Shown one piece after another: positions 57,220-64,000 of a DNA stretch of 64,000 nt (its first letter is position 1; every line of letters begins with the position of its first letter). Source of the DNA: CAVSUB01 sp963730995 (GTDB lineage: Bacteria > Acidobacteriota > Vicinamibacteria > Vicinamibacterales > 2-12-FULL-66-21). The notes beneath the pieces are model-generated. The model saw nothing but the letters and a program-made list of their open reading frames with translations, had not been told where the DNA came from and did not search any database. The stretch covers positions 806,001 to 870,000 of the forward strand of contig CAVSUB010000009.1 in NCBI GenBank assembly GCA_963730995.1. Direction: 5' to 3'. The position numbers and the translations under genes were made by a program.

Positions 57220-58678
57220 CGGTCCTCGCTGTAGAGGTCTGTGTTCTGGATCCCGGCACGCCCGGCGACGTCATCGCCTCGGCCGAGAGCACCGCGTCGA
57301 GCTGATCGTCTGGCAAGAGCCGCCGCTCGCGCACGAGATCGCGGATCGATCGCCCCGTGCGGACCGATTCCTTGGCAATCTCCGCCGTTGCAGCGTACCC
57401 GATGTAAGGGCTGAGGGCAGTTGCGAGGGCGGTGCTGCGATCCAGCAGCTCCTGGCATCGCGCTGCGTCGACCCGGAGGCCCGACACGCAGCGCTCCTGC
57501 AGGACCCGCATGGCTTCTCGCAGGATGCGCGTCGCGTGGAGCGCGTTCCACGCGATGACGGGCATCATGACGTTGAGCTCCAGTTGCCCGGCGTCGGCCG
57601 CCGCAAGGATCGTGGCGTCGCACCCGAACACCTGAAAACACACCTGGTTGACCATCTCAGGGACGGAAGGGTTCACCTTTCCGGGCATGATCGACGAGCC
57701 CGGTTGGACGGCGGGCAGCTGGAGCTCCGCGATTCCGGCGCGCGGTCCCATGCTGAGAAGCCGCAAGTCCGACGCGACTCTGCCGACTTCCACCGCGAGT
57801 CGCCGGAGCGCACCGGAACAGGCGAGCACGTCTCCCATGCTCTGTGTCACACGGAATCGATCGGCCGCCGGCCGCAAGGGAAGCGCCGTCAGCGCCGACA
57901 GATCCTGGATGGCCATGATCGTGTAATCGGTTCCGGCATTCAGGCCCGTCCCGACGGCTGTCGCTCCAAGATTCAACTCGCGGAGCCCCTCCCACGCGCG
58001 TTCCACTTCCGTCGCTGCATGCGCGATGTTGGCGGCAAAACCTCCGAGCTCCTGTCCAGCAGTGATCGGGACCGCGTCCTGCAGGTGCGTCCGTCCCGTC
58101 TTCAGCACGTGCGCGAACTCGGCGCTCTTCTCGCGAAGTCCATCGGCGAGGGCGCGCGCGCTCTGCAGGAGGCCCGGCAGCATCAGGAGGAGCGCGAGAC
58201 GCGTCGCGGTGGGATACACGTCGTTCGTTGACTGCCCCATGTTGACGTGATCGTTGGGGTGCACGAGCGTGTATTCCCCAAGACGACCACCGAGGATCTC
58301 CGAGGCGCGATTCGCGAGGACCTCGTTGGCGTTCATGTTGTGTGAGGTGCCGGCGCCCGCCTGGTACACGTCGACCACGAACTGATCGCGGAACGATCCG
58401 GCGAGCACCTCGTCCGCCGCTGCCACGATGGCGTTCGCAGTGTCAGCCGGAAGCCGGCCGAGAGCCGTATTGGCGCGGGCAGCGGCTTTCTTGACGAGAA
58501 TCGTGGCGACGACGAGCTCTGGCGGCGCCGTCAGGCCGCTGATGGCGAAATTCTCGATCGCGCGGCGAGTCTGCACGCCGTAGTACGCGCCGGCCGGCAC
58601 CCGAAGCTCGCCGAGCGGATCGCGTTCGATTCGAAAGGCGTTTCCGCCGCGAGCGGGTTTCGGTTTCCCGGAGGGCAT
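57029..58678 (-). CDS. aspA: Aspartate ammonia-lyase
   Basis: AspA deaminates aspartate to fumarate. The fumarase/aspartase signature GSSIMPGKVNPSVPEMVNQ and AGTSHNMNANEVLANRA are intact, with TGRTHLQDAVPI. The family core ends near LLPDDQLDAVLSAEAM (about residue 475), but the frame has no stop there and runs 190 bases into the methyltransferase gene with Arg/Thr-rich translation typical of a shadow frame. No frame has a stop in this interval, so a base error or a lost stop near 57240-57280 is likely. It is divergent from fumarase, which uses its product. Confidence 0.88.
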   Translation of the reverse strand: MPSGKPKPARGGNAFRIERDPLGELRVPAGAYYGVQTRRAIENFAISGLTAPPELVVATILVKKAAARANTALGRLPADTANAIVAAADEVLAGSFRDQFVVDVYQAGAGTSHNMNANEVLANRASEILGGRLGEYTLVHPNDHVNMGQSTNDVYPTATRLALLLMLPGLLQSARALADGLREKSAEFAHVLKTGRTHLQDAVPITAGQELGGFAANIAHAATEVERAWEGLRELNLGATAVGTGLNAGTDYTIMAIQDLSALTALPLRPAADRFRVTQSMGDVLACSGALRRLAVEVGRVASDLRLLSMGPRAGIAELQLPAVQPGSSIMPGKVNPSVPEMVNQVCFQVFGCDATILAAADAGQLELNVMMPVIAWNALHATRILREAMRVLQERCVSGLRVDAARCQELLDRSTALATALSPYIGYAATAEIAKESVRTGRSIRDLVRERRLLPDDQLDAVLSAEAMTSPGVPGSRTQTSTARTDAQTRTGGARSRVGKPGRGAATTARTTVRSAGSRAPGGAGSRRVAAPRSDHGRAPDLRRQRRR

Positions 58679-58817
58679 GTGGGCGACCGTCTAAAAGGAC
58701 GTAACGCCTGAACCATTAGCAGCCGCTCCGCTGTCGCGGCCGCGACATGCGCGCCGGACTAGAGGGTCACCGCTAGTGAATCAGCTGATGCAAGCCACCA
58801 GCCAGGCCTGCGCCTCA

Positions 58818-58825
58818 ATTATACT
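58818..58825. promoter_or_regulatory. Overlapping divergent -10 elements for aspA and fumA
   Basis: TATAAT reads on the minus strand at 58823-58818 and TATACT on the plus strand at 58820-58825. The plus element is 6 bases from the fumarase ATG, so that mRNA would be leaderless. -35 boxes are weak on both sides. Confidence 0.5.
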
Positions 58826-58831
58826 GCTCGG

Positions 58832-60368
58832 ATGCTTCCGCACTTCCTCGACAGCATGGTCGAACTCATCACCCGGACTTCTACGGATCTGCCGCCCGAT
58901 GTCCGCGCCGCAATGCGCTCCGCGGTCCAGACCGAAGCCCCCCAGACGCGGGGCGGTCAGGCGTTGACGATCATCGCCCAGAACATCGATCAGGCGGCCT
59001 CGTGCGAGGGACCGATCTGTCAGGACACCGGCATGCCGACGTTCGAGGTGAAGGTGCCGGTCGGAGCGAATCAGATCGAGCTGCGGCATCCAGATCCGCG
59101 AAGCGGTCGCTGAAGCCACGCGGCGCGGCAAGCTGCGGCCGAATTCGGTGGATTCAATTACGGGCGAGAACTCGGGGGACAACCTCGGTCCGGGTACGCC
59201 TATCATCCACTTCGACCAATGGCTCGAACCGGAGATCGAAGTAAAGCTGATCCTGAAGGGCGGAGGCTGCGAGAACACGAACGCGCAATACGCGCTGCCG
59301 ACGGACCTCGATCATCTGGGTCGCGCGGATCGTTCGCTCGAAGGGGTCCGTAAGTGCATCCTCCACGCCGTGTGGAAAGCGCAGGGGAAAGGATGCAGTC
59401 CGGGAGCGGTTGGTGTCTGCATCGGGGGCGATCGCACGTCGGGATATCTCCACGCGAAGGAGCAGCTGTTCCGCACGCTCGATGACGTGAACCCGGATGA
59501 GCGCCTCGCACGAGTCGAGCAGGCCGTCATGGAAGAGGCGAATCGACTGACCGTCGGCCCCATGGGCTTCGGTGGAGAGACATCGCTCATCGGCTGCAAG
59601 ATCGGCGCGCTCAATCGCCTGCCGGCGAGCTTCTTCGTTTCGATCGCCTATGACTGCTGGGCCTTCCGTCGCCTGGGTGTCCGCCTCGACGCGACGACAG
59701 GCGCAATCGCGAGCTGGTTGTATCGCGAGGCCGCCACTCCCTCGGTTCCCATGCTGCCGGCCGGCACGGCAGACGGATTCCCCCGGACCGGCCGCGAGAT
59801 TCCGCTCCAGGCGCCGATCACGGAAGAGCAGATCCGCGCCCTCAAGGTGGGGGACGTCGTGCTGATCTCTGGAAGGGTCGTTACGGGGAGGGATGCCGTC
59901 CACGCGCATCTGATGAAGCACGAACCGCCGGTCGATCTGCATGGCGCCGTGCTGTATCACTGCGGGCCGGTCGTCACCAAGGGCGCCCGCGAAGGCGAGA
60001 GCTGGAAGGTGACCGCCGCCGGACCGACGACGAGCATCCGCGAGGAGCCGTATCAGGCAGAGATCATCAGGCGCTACGGCGTGCGCGCCGTGATCGGCAA
60101 GGGCGGTATGGGCGCCAAGACGCTCGCCGGGCTGAAGGAGTCAGGAGCCGTCTACCTGAATGCCGTCGGCGGCGCTGCCCAGTTCTACGCCCGCTGCATC
60201 GAGCGGGTGGCTGGCGTGTCGCTGCTCGAGTTCGGCACGCCCGAGGCGATGTGGCAGCTCGACGTTCGTGATTTTCCCGCAATCGTGACCATGGATTCCC
60301 ACGGCAACAGCCTGCACAAGGAGATCGAGGAGAAGTCAGGGACCGTGCTCGAGACGCTTCGCGGGTGA
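58832..60368 (+). CDS. fumA: Class I (iron-sulfur) fumarate hydratase (one apparent +1 frameshift)
   Basis: The 4Fe-4S fumarase interconverts fumarate and malate. The N-terminus has CEGPICQDTGMPTFEVKV, with Cys ligands; GGGCENTNAQY and GCKIGALNRLP follow. The frame breaks near 59085-59092, where removing one base continues as GIQIREAVAEATRRGKL and SITGENSGDNLGPG. Corrected length is 511 residues, right for class I with fused alpha and beta parts (the beta part shows GRVVTGRDAVH and GPTTSIREEPYQ). Confidence 0.92.
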
Positions 60369-60370
60369 CA

Positions 60371-60444
60371 AAGCAGAATTCAGAATCTAGGAGTCAGAAT
60401 TCAGAATGCCTTCTGTACAGGCGCCGCCTGGAGGCGGCGCCTGT
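60371..60444. repeat. CAGAATTCAGAATC micro-repeat and 12-bp perfect hairpin after fumA
   Basis: 60371-60409 holds AGAATTCAGAATC units. ACAGGCGCCGCC (60417-60428) then pairs perfectly with GGCGGCGCCTGT (60433-60444) around TGGA. No T tract follows, so it could be a repeat-associated stem, attenuator or RNA-stabilising end. The rest of 60445-60656 shows no gene. Confidence 0.75.
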
Positions 60445-60656
60445 TGGCAATGAGGCGTTCCTGCAGGAATCGTCGAGCGAGGTCGAGGGCGGGCGGATAG
60501 CGGGTCGGCATGGGCTCGGGTCAGGTCGGAACGGGGCGAAACGGCTGACAGTATGGAGGCGCTGGCCCGGCGGAGACAAGCGGACCCGGAAGAGCGTCTA
60601 ATCGGTTACAGGGGCTGTAGATCGGGCGTTTCGGACGTGCTCGGGCTGCGGTTTGG

Positions 60657-60686
60657 TTGCCGCAGAGCCCTGGGGGCCAGTATAAT
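60657..60686 (+). promoter_or_regulatory. Sigma-70-type promoter for erpA
   Basis: TTGCCG (60657-60662), 18-base spacer and TATAAT (60681-60686). Predicted leader about 26 nt with AGGAG before the ATG at 60719. Confidence 0.65.
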
Positions 60687-60718
60687 TGCTATCTGGGTGT
60701 CCCGAGGAGAAATGACTG

Positions 60719-61048
60719 ATGATCAATGTGACTCCGTCCGCCGCGTCGAAAATCTCCGAGCTGCTTACCGAAGAGAACAAGACCAGCGCCGGCCTGCGCG
60801 TGTTCGTGCAGGGGGGCGGGTGCTCCGGCTTCCAGTACGGGTTGATGATAGACGAGGGCGAAGGAGACGAGACGACCGACGCAGTGATTGAGTCGAACGG
60901 CGTCAAGCTGCTGGTCGATCCCATCAGTGCGCGATATCTCACCGGCGCGGAAGTCGATTTCGTCGACAACATCACCGGCGGCGGCTTCACCATCAAGAAT
61001 CCCAACGCGAAGTCGACCTGCGGGTGCGGGTCGTCGTTCAGCGTTTAG
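60719..61048 (+). CDS. erpA: Iron-sulfur cluster insertion protein ErpA (A-type carrier)
   Basis: The 109-residue A-type carrier delivers Fe-S clusters to apoproteins. The three ligand Cys are in GGGCSGFQYGL and CGCGSSF. ATG at 60719 with AGGAG 10 bases upstream. It is next to a metalloregulator fusion and near a Fe-S fumarase. Confidence 0.93.
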   Translation: MINVTPSAASKISELLTEENKTSAGLRVFVQGGGCSGFQYGLMIDEGEGDETTDAVIESNGVKLLVDPISARYLTGAEVDFVDNITGGGFTIKNPNAKSTCGCGSSFSV

Positions 61049-61073
61049 CCGTCACCGAAGCGGTGTAGCTAGG

Positions 61074-61163
61074 GGTTCAACGTTCGGAGTCACGGTCGCC
61101 ATGGGTTCCGAGAGGAGCATCCACGACGGCCGCCGGACGGATGATGCTCGCGAACGTTGAACC
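61074..61163. promoter_or_regulatory. Perfect 13-bp inverted repeat before the Fur-rubrerythrin gene
   Basis: GGTTCAACGTTCG (61074-61086) and CGAACGTTGAACC (61151-61163) are exact complements separated by 64 bases. A smaller nested pair GAGCATC/GATGCTC lies at 61115-61121 and 61143-61149. The right arm ends 2 bases before the ATG. It could be a pair of operator sites (each arm contains AACGTT) or an mRNA hairpin covering the start. Confidence 0.7.
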
Positions 61164-61165
61164 TC

Positions 61166-62140
61166 ATGGACTCCACTTCCGCCTACGTCGACAGCCTGCG
61201 TCCTGCAGGCAGCAAGCGTTCCGGCAAACGCGATCTCATCGTCAACGTGTTCCTCCGCCAGGAGGGTCACCTGACAGCCGACGATCTGGTCGATCTGATC
61301 AAGCGCGAGGATCAGCGGATCAGCCGCGCGACTGTCTACCGGACGCTCCAATGGATGGTCGACGCCGGGATTGCCCGGAAAGTCGATTTCGGCGAGGGCC
61401 GCTTCAGGTTCGAGCATTCGTACAGGCATCCCCGGCACTTCCATCTGATCTGCAAGACCTGCAATAGATCGTTCGAGTTCCTGAGCTCCGACATCGAGGC
61501 GCTTGTCGAGGAGGTCGCGGCAGCGCGCGGCTTCGCGCCACGCCAAAGCGTGCTGCAGATCCATGGCACCTGCGAAGGCTGCCAGACGGGTCGGCCGCAG
61601 GTCGCCGAAGAAGGTGTGCCGGAGCTTCTGTTCGCGCGCGACGCGCTTCGGATCGCTATTGCGACCGAACGGAGCGGGCTCGATTTCTACACCCGCGCCG
61701 CGAGCATCACCCGCGACGCACGAGGTCGCCGCGTCTTCGAGAAGCTCGCGGAAGAGGAAAAAGAGCATCTGGGTACGCTCGAGGCGCGCTATCGCCAGTT
61801 GCTGGAGCAGGATTCGCAGCTCGAGGCGCGGCCGACCTTTCTGTTTTTCAAAGGCGCCGCAAACGGCTTGTTCGCCGCCGGTGCGGAGCAACTGACCAAG
61901 GGCGTGGACGATTTGAAGGCCTTGATGATCGGCATCCGGTGCGAGCGAGGATCGCACCGGTTCTTCAAGCGATACGGAGAGCGCTTCGAGGATTCGGAGG
62001 GCAAGAGGATCTTTCTCGAGTTCGCGGACGAAGAGCGGGCACACCTCGAGCTGCTGATCCGCGAGTACCGATTGCTTGTCGAACGGCAGCGCCGCGGCCG
62101 CCGCGCGAGGCGCCGGCCGCGCTCGCAGGCGACCGTGTGA
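61166..62140 (+). CDS. Fur-family metalloregulator fused to a rubrerythrin-like ferritin domain
   Basis: The first about 140 residues are a Fur domain: winged helix with RISRATVYRTLQWMVDAG, HFHLICKTCNRSFEF (metal-binding His and CxxC) and CEGCQTG. Residues about 155 to 310 are a four-helix ferritin-like domain with a repeated ExxH arrangement: IATERSGLDFY, EEEKEHLG, CERGSHRFFKRY and ADEERAHLE, enough for a di-iron site. The tail is Arg-rich. Such a protein could sense iron or peroxide through the di-iron centre and control its own promoter. The ATG at 61166 is used; a TTG at 61157 is possible. 17-aa C-terminal basic tail. Confidence 0.85.
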   Translation: MDSTSAYVDSLRPAGSKRSGKRDLIVNVFLRQEGHLTADDLVDLIKREDQRISRATVYRTLQWMVDAGIARKVDFGEGRFRFEHSYRHPRHFHLICKTCNRSFEFLSSDIEALVEEVAAARGFAPRQSVLQIHGTCEGCQTGRPQVAEEGVPELLFARDALRIAIATERSGLDFYTRAASITRDARGRRVFEKLAEEEKEHLGTLEARYRQLLEQDSQLEARPTFLFFKGAANGLFAAGAEQLTKGVDDLKALMIGIRCERGSHRFFKRYGERFEDSEGKRIFLEFADEERAHLELLIREYRLLVERQRRGRRARRRPRSQATV

Positions 62141-62143
62141 TCC

Positions 62144-62974
62144 GTGATCGATCTTCACCTGCACACGACTGCCTCTGATGGCCGGTTGACGCCTTCCGCG
62201 CTCGTCGCCCGCGCTGCGGGCCTCGGTCTGACCGTCATCAGCGTCACGGATCACGACACCACCGCCGGCATTCCTGAAGCGCAGGCCGCTGCCGACAGGC
62301 ACGGTCTTCGTCTTGTTCCTGGAATCGAAATCACCGCTGTCGAAGCGGCGCGCGACATCCACGTCCTGGGCTACTTCATCGATCCGCAGTTTGCTCCGTT
62401 CGTCGATTTCCTGCGCGCGCAGCGCGCCGACCGTCTGCGTCGCCTGAACGTGATGGCGGGACGTCTGAAAGATCTCGGGTATGCGGTCGAGATTGGTCCG
62501 CTCGTCGCCGACGCCGCGCGCAGATCGGGCCGGACGATTGGCCGCCCGCAGCTGGCCGATGCGCTCGTCGCGGCCGGCTACATGGCGAATCGTCGCGAAG
62601 CGTTCGACGTGCTGCTGGGCGAAGGACGCCCTGGATTCGTGCCCCGCAGCGGCGCGACGGTTGGTGAGGTCGCGACGATCGTCCGGGCCGCGGGAGGTAT
62701 CGCGTCGCTCGCCCATCCAGGCCTCATGCGTCTGGACGACGCGATTCCCGGTTTTGTGGCCGGAGGCCTGCCGGCCATCGAAGTGTGGCACAGCGATCAC
62801 GACGCGACGGCGACCGCACGCTACAAGGGCATCGCCGAGCAGTTGGGAATCGGCATGTCGGGTGGGTCCGACTATCACGCAGACTCCTCGCATCATTCGG
62901 CCGGGCTCGGCACAATCACGCTGCCCGATGCCGCGTTCGCCGATCTCGAGGCGCGCGCCAGCCAGGCCGCCTGA
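62144..62974 (+). CDS. PHP-domain phosphoesterase (TrpH/RNase AM-like)
   Basis: The 276 residues have the PHP metal motifs DLHLHTTASDGRLTP, VTDHDTTAG, a Glu in PGIEITA, and late AHPG and GSDYHADSS. TrpH-type enzymes dephosphorylate 3',5'-bisnucleotides and trim RNA 5' ends. The GTG start is 3 bases after the Fur-rubrerythrin stop, so the two are coupled. Confidence 0.9.
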   Translation: MIDLHLHTTASDGRLTPSALVARAAGLGLTVISVTDHDTTAGIPEAQAAADRHGLRLVPGIEITAVEAARDIHVLGYFIDPQFAPFVDFLRAQRADRLRRLNVMAGRLKDLGYAVEIGPLVADAARRSGRTIGRPQLADALVAAGYMANRREAFDVLLGEGRPGFVPRSGATVGEVATIVRAAGGIASLAHPGLMRLDDAIPGFVAGGLPAIEVWHSDHDATATARYKGIAEQLGIGMSGGSDYHADSSHHSAGLGTITLPDAAFADLEARASQAA

Positions 62975-62997
62975 TCCCCTGGTCCGGCCTGGACGAG

Positions 62998-63735
62998 ATG
63001 CCCAACGCAACCCAGCCGGTCCTGGAGATCACCGATGTCGAAAAGCGATATCAGGCTCTCCGGCCGTTCCGGCTCCAGGCTCTGACGATTGCGCCGGGAG
63101 AGCGCGTCGCGATTGTGGGGCTCGACGCGGGCGCGGCCGAAGTGCTCGTGAATCTGGTGACGGGCGCGGGCGTCGCGGATCGCGGGACGGTGTGCGTCCA
63201 GGGCCGCAACAACGCTGAGATCGCCAACGGCGACGAGTGGCTCGAGTCGCTGGATCGCTTCGGGATCGTCAGCGAGCGCGCGGTCCTGCTCGAAGGGGCC
63301 ACGCTCGAGCAGAACCTGGCGATGCCGTTCACGCTCCAGATTGATCCCGTGGCTCCCGACATCGCCGAGCGGGTCGTCTCGCTCGCCAGCGCGTGTGGTC
63401 TGAGTGTCAGAACCGGCGAAGGAACTGACGCTCCGGTCGGGCTCCGTCGTCTGGCAGGGGAGTGTTCACCCGAGGTGAAATCGCGCGCGCACCTGGCGCG
63501 CGCCATCGCGCTCGATCCGGTGCTGCTCGTCCTCGAGCATCCGACCATCGGCCTGCCCGGAACGGCCGTCGCCGCCTATGCGGCGGACATCGTCCGAGTG
63601 ACCGATGCCCGCCAGATGGCGACGTTGATTCTGACCCAGGATCAGGATTTCGCGCACCTCGTGTCGCACCGTGCGCTGAAGTGGAGTCCGGCGACGGGGG
63701 CGCTGACGACACTCAAACGAGGATGGTTCAAGTGA
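62998..63735 (+). CDS. Degenerate ABC-transporter ATPase-like protein
   Basis: The 245 residues align along the whole ABC ATPase fold, but the catalytic motifs are broken. GLDAGAAEVL is in the Walker A position and lacks the GK(S/T) lysine. VLEHPTIGL replaces the Walker B DEP, with His for the catalytic Glu. LAGECSPE replaces LSGGQ, and TQDQD has Gln in place of the switch His. It therefore probably does not hydrolyse ATP and may be a structural or regulatory partner. Start ATG at 62998, 23 bases after the PHP gene. Confidence 0.7.
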   Translation: MPNATQPVLEITDVEKRYQALRPFRLQALTIAPGERVAIVGLDAGAAEVLVNLVTGAGVADRGTVCVQGRNNAEIANGDEWLESLDRFGIVSERAVLLEGATLEQNLAMPFTLQIDPVAPDIAERVVSLASACGLSVRTGEGTDAPVGLRRLAGECSPEVKSRAHLARAIALDPVLLVLEHPTIGLPGTAVAAYAADIVRVTDARQMATLILTQDQDFAHLVSHRALKWSPATGALTTLKRGWFK

Positions 63736-63755
63736 CGACCATCAGAGCCAGAGAT

Positions 63756-64000
63756 CTACTTCGTGATCACACCACAAGCCACTCTCGGCCCGCCGCTCAC
63801 ACCGGATTTCGGCTCGCCGGTGATCTCCTTGTCCTCGTTGCCGTGGATGATGACGGCGGTACCGTCGGCATCGAAGAGCGATAGCGGACCGGGCGAGAGA
63901 GTGACCCGCGTGGTGACGCCGGTCAGTTTGCCAGCGCCATTCGCGCCGACCTCGAGGTTGGGAATGTCCCCCATGTGGAACGGATGGTTGGCATCCGGAT
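63756..64000 (-). CDS. sodC: Cu/Zn superoxide dismutase, partial (C-terminal part, N-terminus outside window)
   Basis: The last 80 or so residues are present on the minus strand: HPFHMGDIPNLEV (metal His region), SLFDADGTAVIIHGNED and the C-terminal GGPRVACGVI with the disulphide Cys and Arg of SodC. It is convergent with the ABC-like gene. The start lies beyond 64000. Confidence 0.88.
   Translation of the reverse strand, partial: PDANHPFHMGDIPNLEVGANGAGKLTGVTTRVTLSPGPLSLFDADGTAVIIHGNEDKEITGEPKSGVSGGPRVACGVITK

Noticed and set aside
60445..60656. Possible small gene between fumA and erpA
   Set aside because: Frames here lack ribosome binding sites and recognisable motifs.

Overview
The window looks like a chromosomal segment of a high-GC, non-phototrophic, Gram-negative bacterium, most likely an acidobacterium of the Vicinamibacteria type. 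This is an inference from gene content (LptD, Lgt and LspA, one long bifunctional Rel, TonB/ExbB/ExbD/ExbD, a K+-independent-type proton-pumping pyrophosphatase, PA-IL-like secreted proteins, AlkP-family proteins ending in a LRSLGY motif) and from micro-repeat arrays between genes; no marker rRNA is present. I saw no tRNA, rRNA, CRISPR array, prophage or intact insertion sequence.

Layout. 1-8.8 kb (minus) is one tight run: accD, folC, lptD, rmlB, an RMD-like sugar reductase, a fused isoprenoid-alcohol kinase/DUF92 protein and a UbiA prenyltransferase cut by the window edge. 9-13 kb holds a deoxynucleoside kinase, an OSBS/NSAR-like enolase-superfamily enzyme and a HEAT-repeat/cyclophilin lipoprotein. 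13.0-13.6 kb holds two separate copies of a gene for the same 17-residue Lys-rich peptide. 13.7-22.6 kb: a TPR protein and ddl (minus), then tgt-yajC-secD-secF-uppP and a DUF502 gene. 22.7-29 kb: hppA, tonB-exbB-exbD-exbD and a TPR lipoprotein. 29-38 kb: rel, ridA, rpmB, two uncharacterised genes, a DksA/TraR regulator, lon and a NUDIX hydrolase. 38-43 kb (minus): ileS-lspA-lgt-rluD. 43-49 kb: a MITE-like element, a PA-IL-like secreted protein, an active/inactive M16 peptidase pair, HAD and GNAT proteins. 49-56.5 kb: HIT protein, prmC-prfA, moaD-moaE, thiD, bioY, a membrane AlkP-type phosphodiesterase, a short-chain prenyl diphosphate synthase. 56.5-64 kb: a methyltransferase with a signal peptide, aspA, class I fumarase, erpA, a Fur-rubrerythrin fusion, a PHP phosphoesterase, a degenerate ABC ATPase and a partial sodC.

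How it fits together. Most genes are housekeeping and arranged in conserved pairs (accD-folC, tgt-yajC-secDF, ileS-lspA, prmC-prfA, the Ton motor). Accessory interest lies in (i) the prenyl-alcohol kinase fusion next to UbiA, which could salvage a free isoprenoid alcohol to its diphosphate for a prenyltransferase; (ii) the duplicated 17-aa peptide genes, each with its own ribosome binding site and terminator and differing only at synonymous sites; (iii) the Fur-rubrerythrin fusion preceded by a perfect 13-bp inverted repeat.

Sequence quality. Seven genes (lptD twice, rluD, prmC, thiD, bioY, the AlkP-like gene, fumarase) carry eight frameshifts, and every one is a single extra base. This bias points to insertion-type sequencing error rather than eight dead genes, so they are annotated as coding and the break positions are given.
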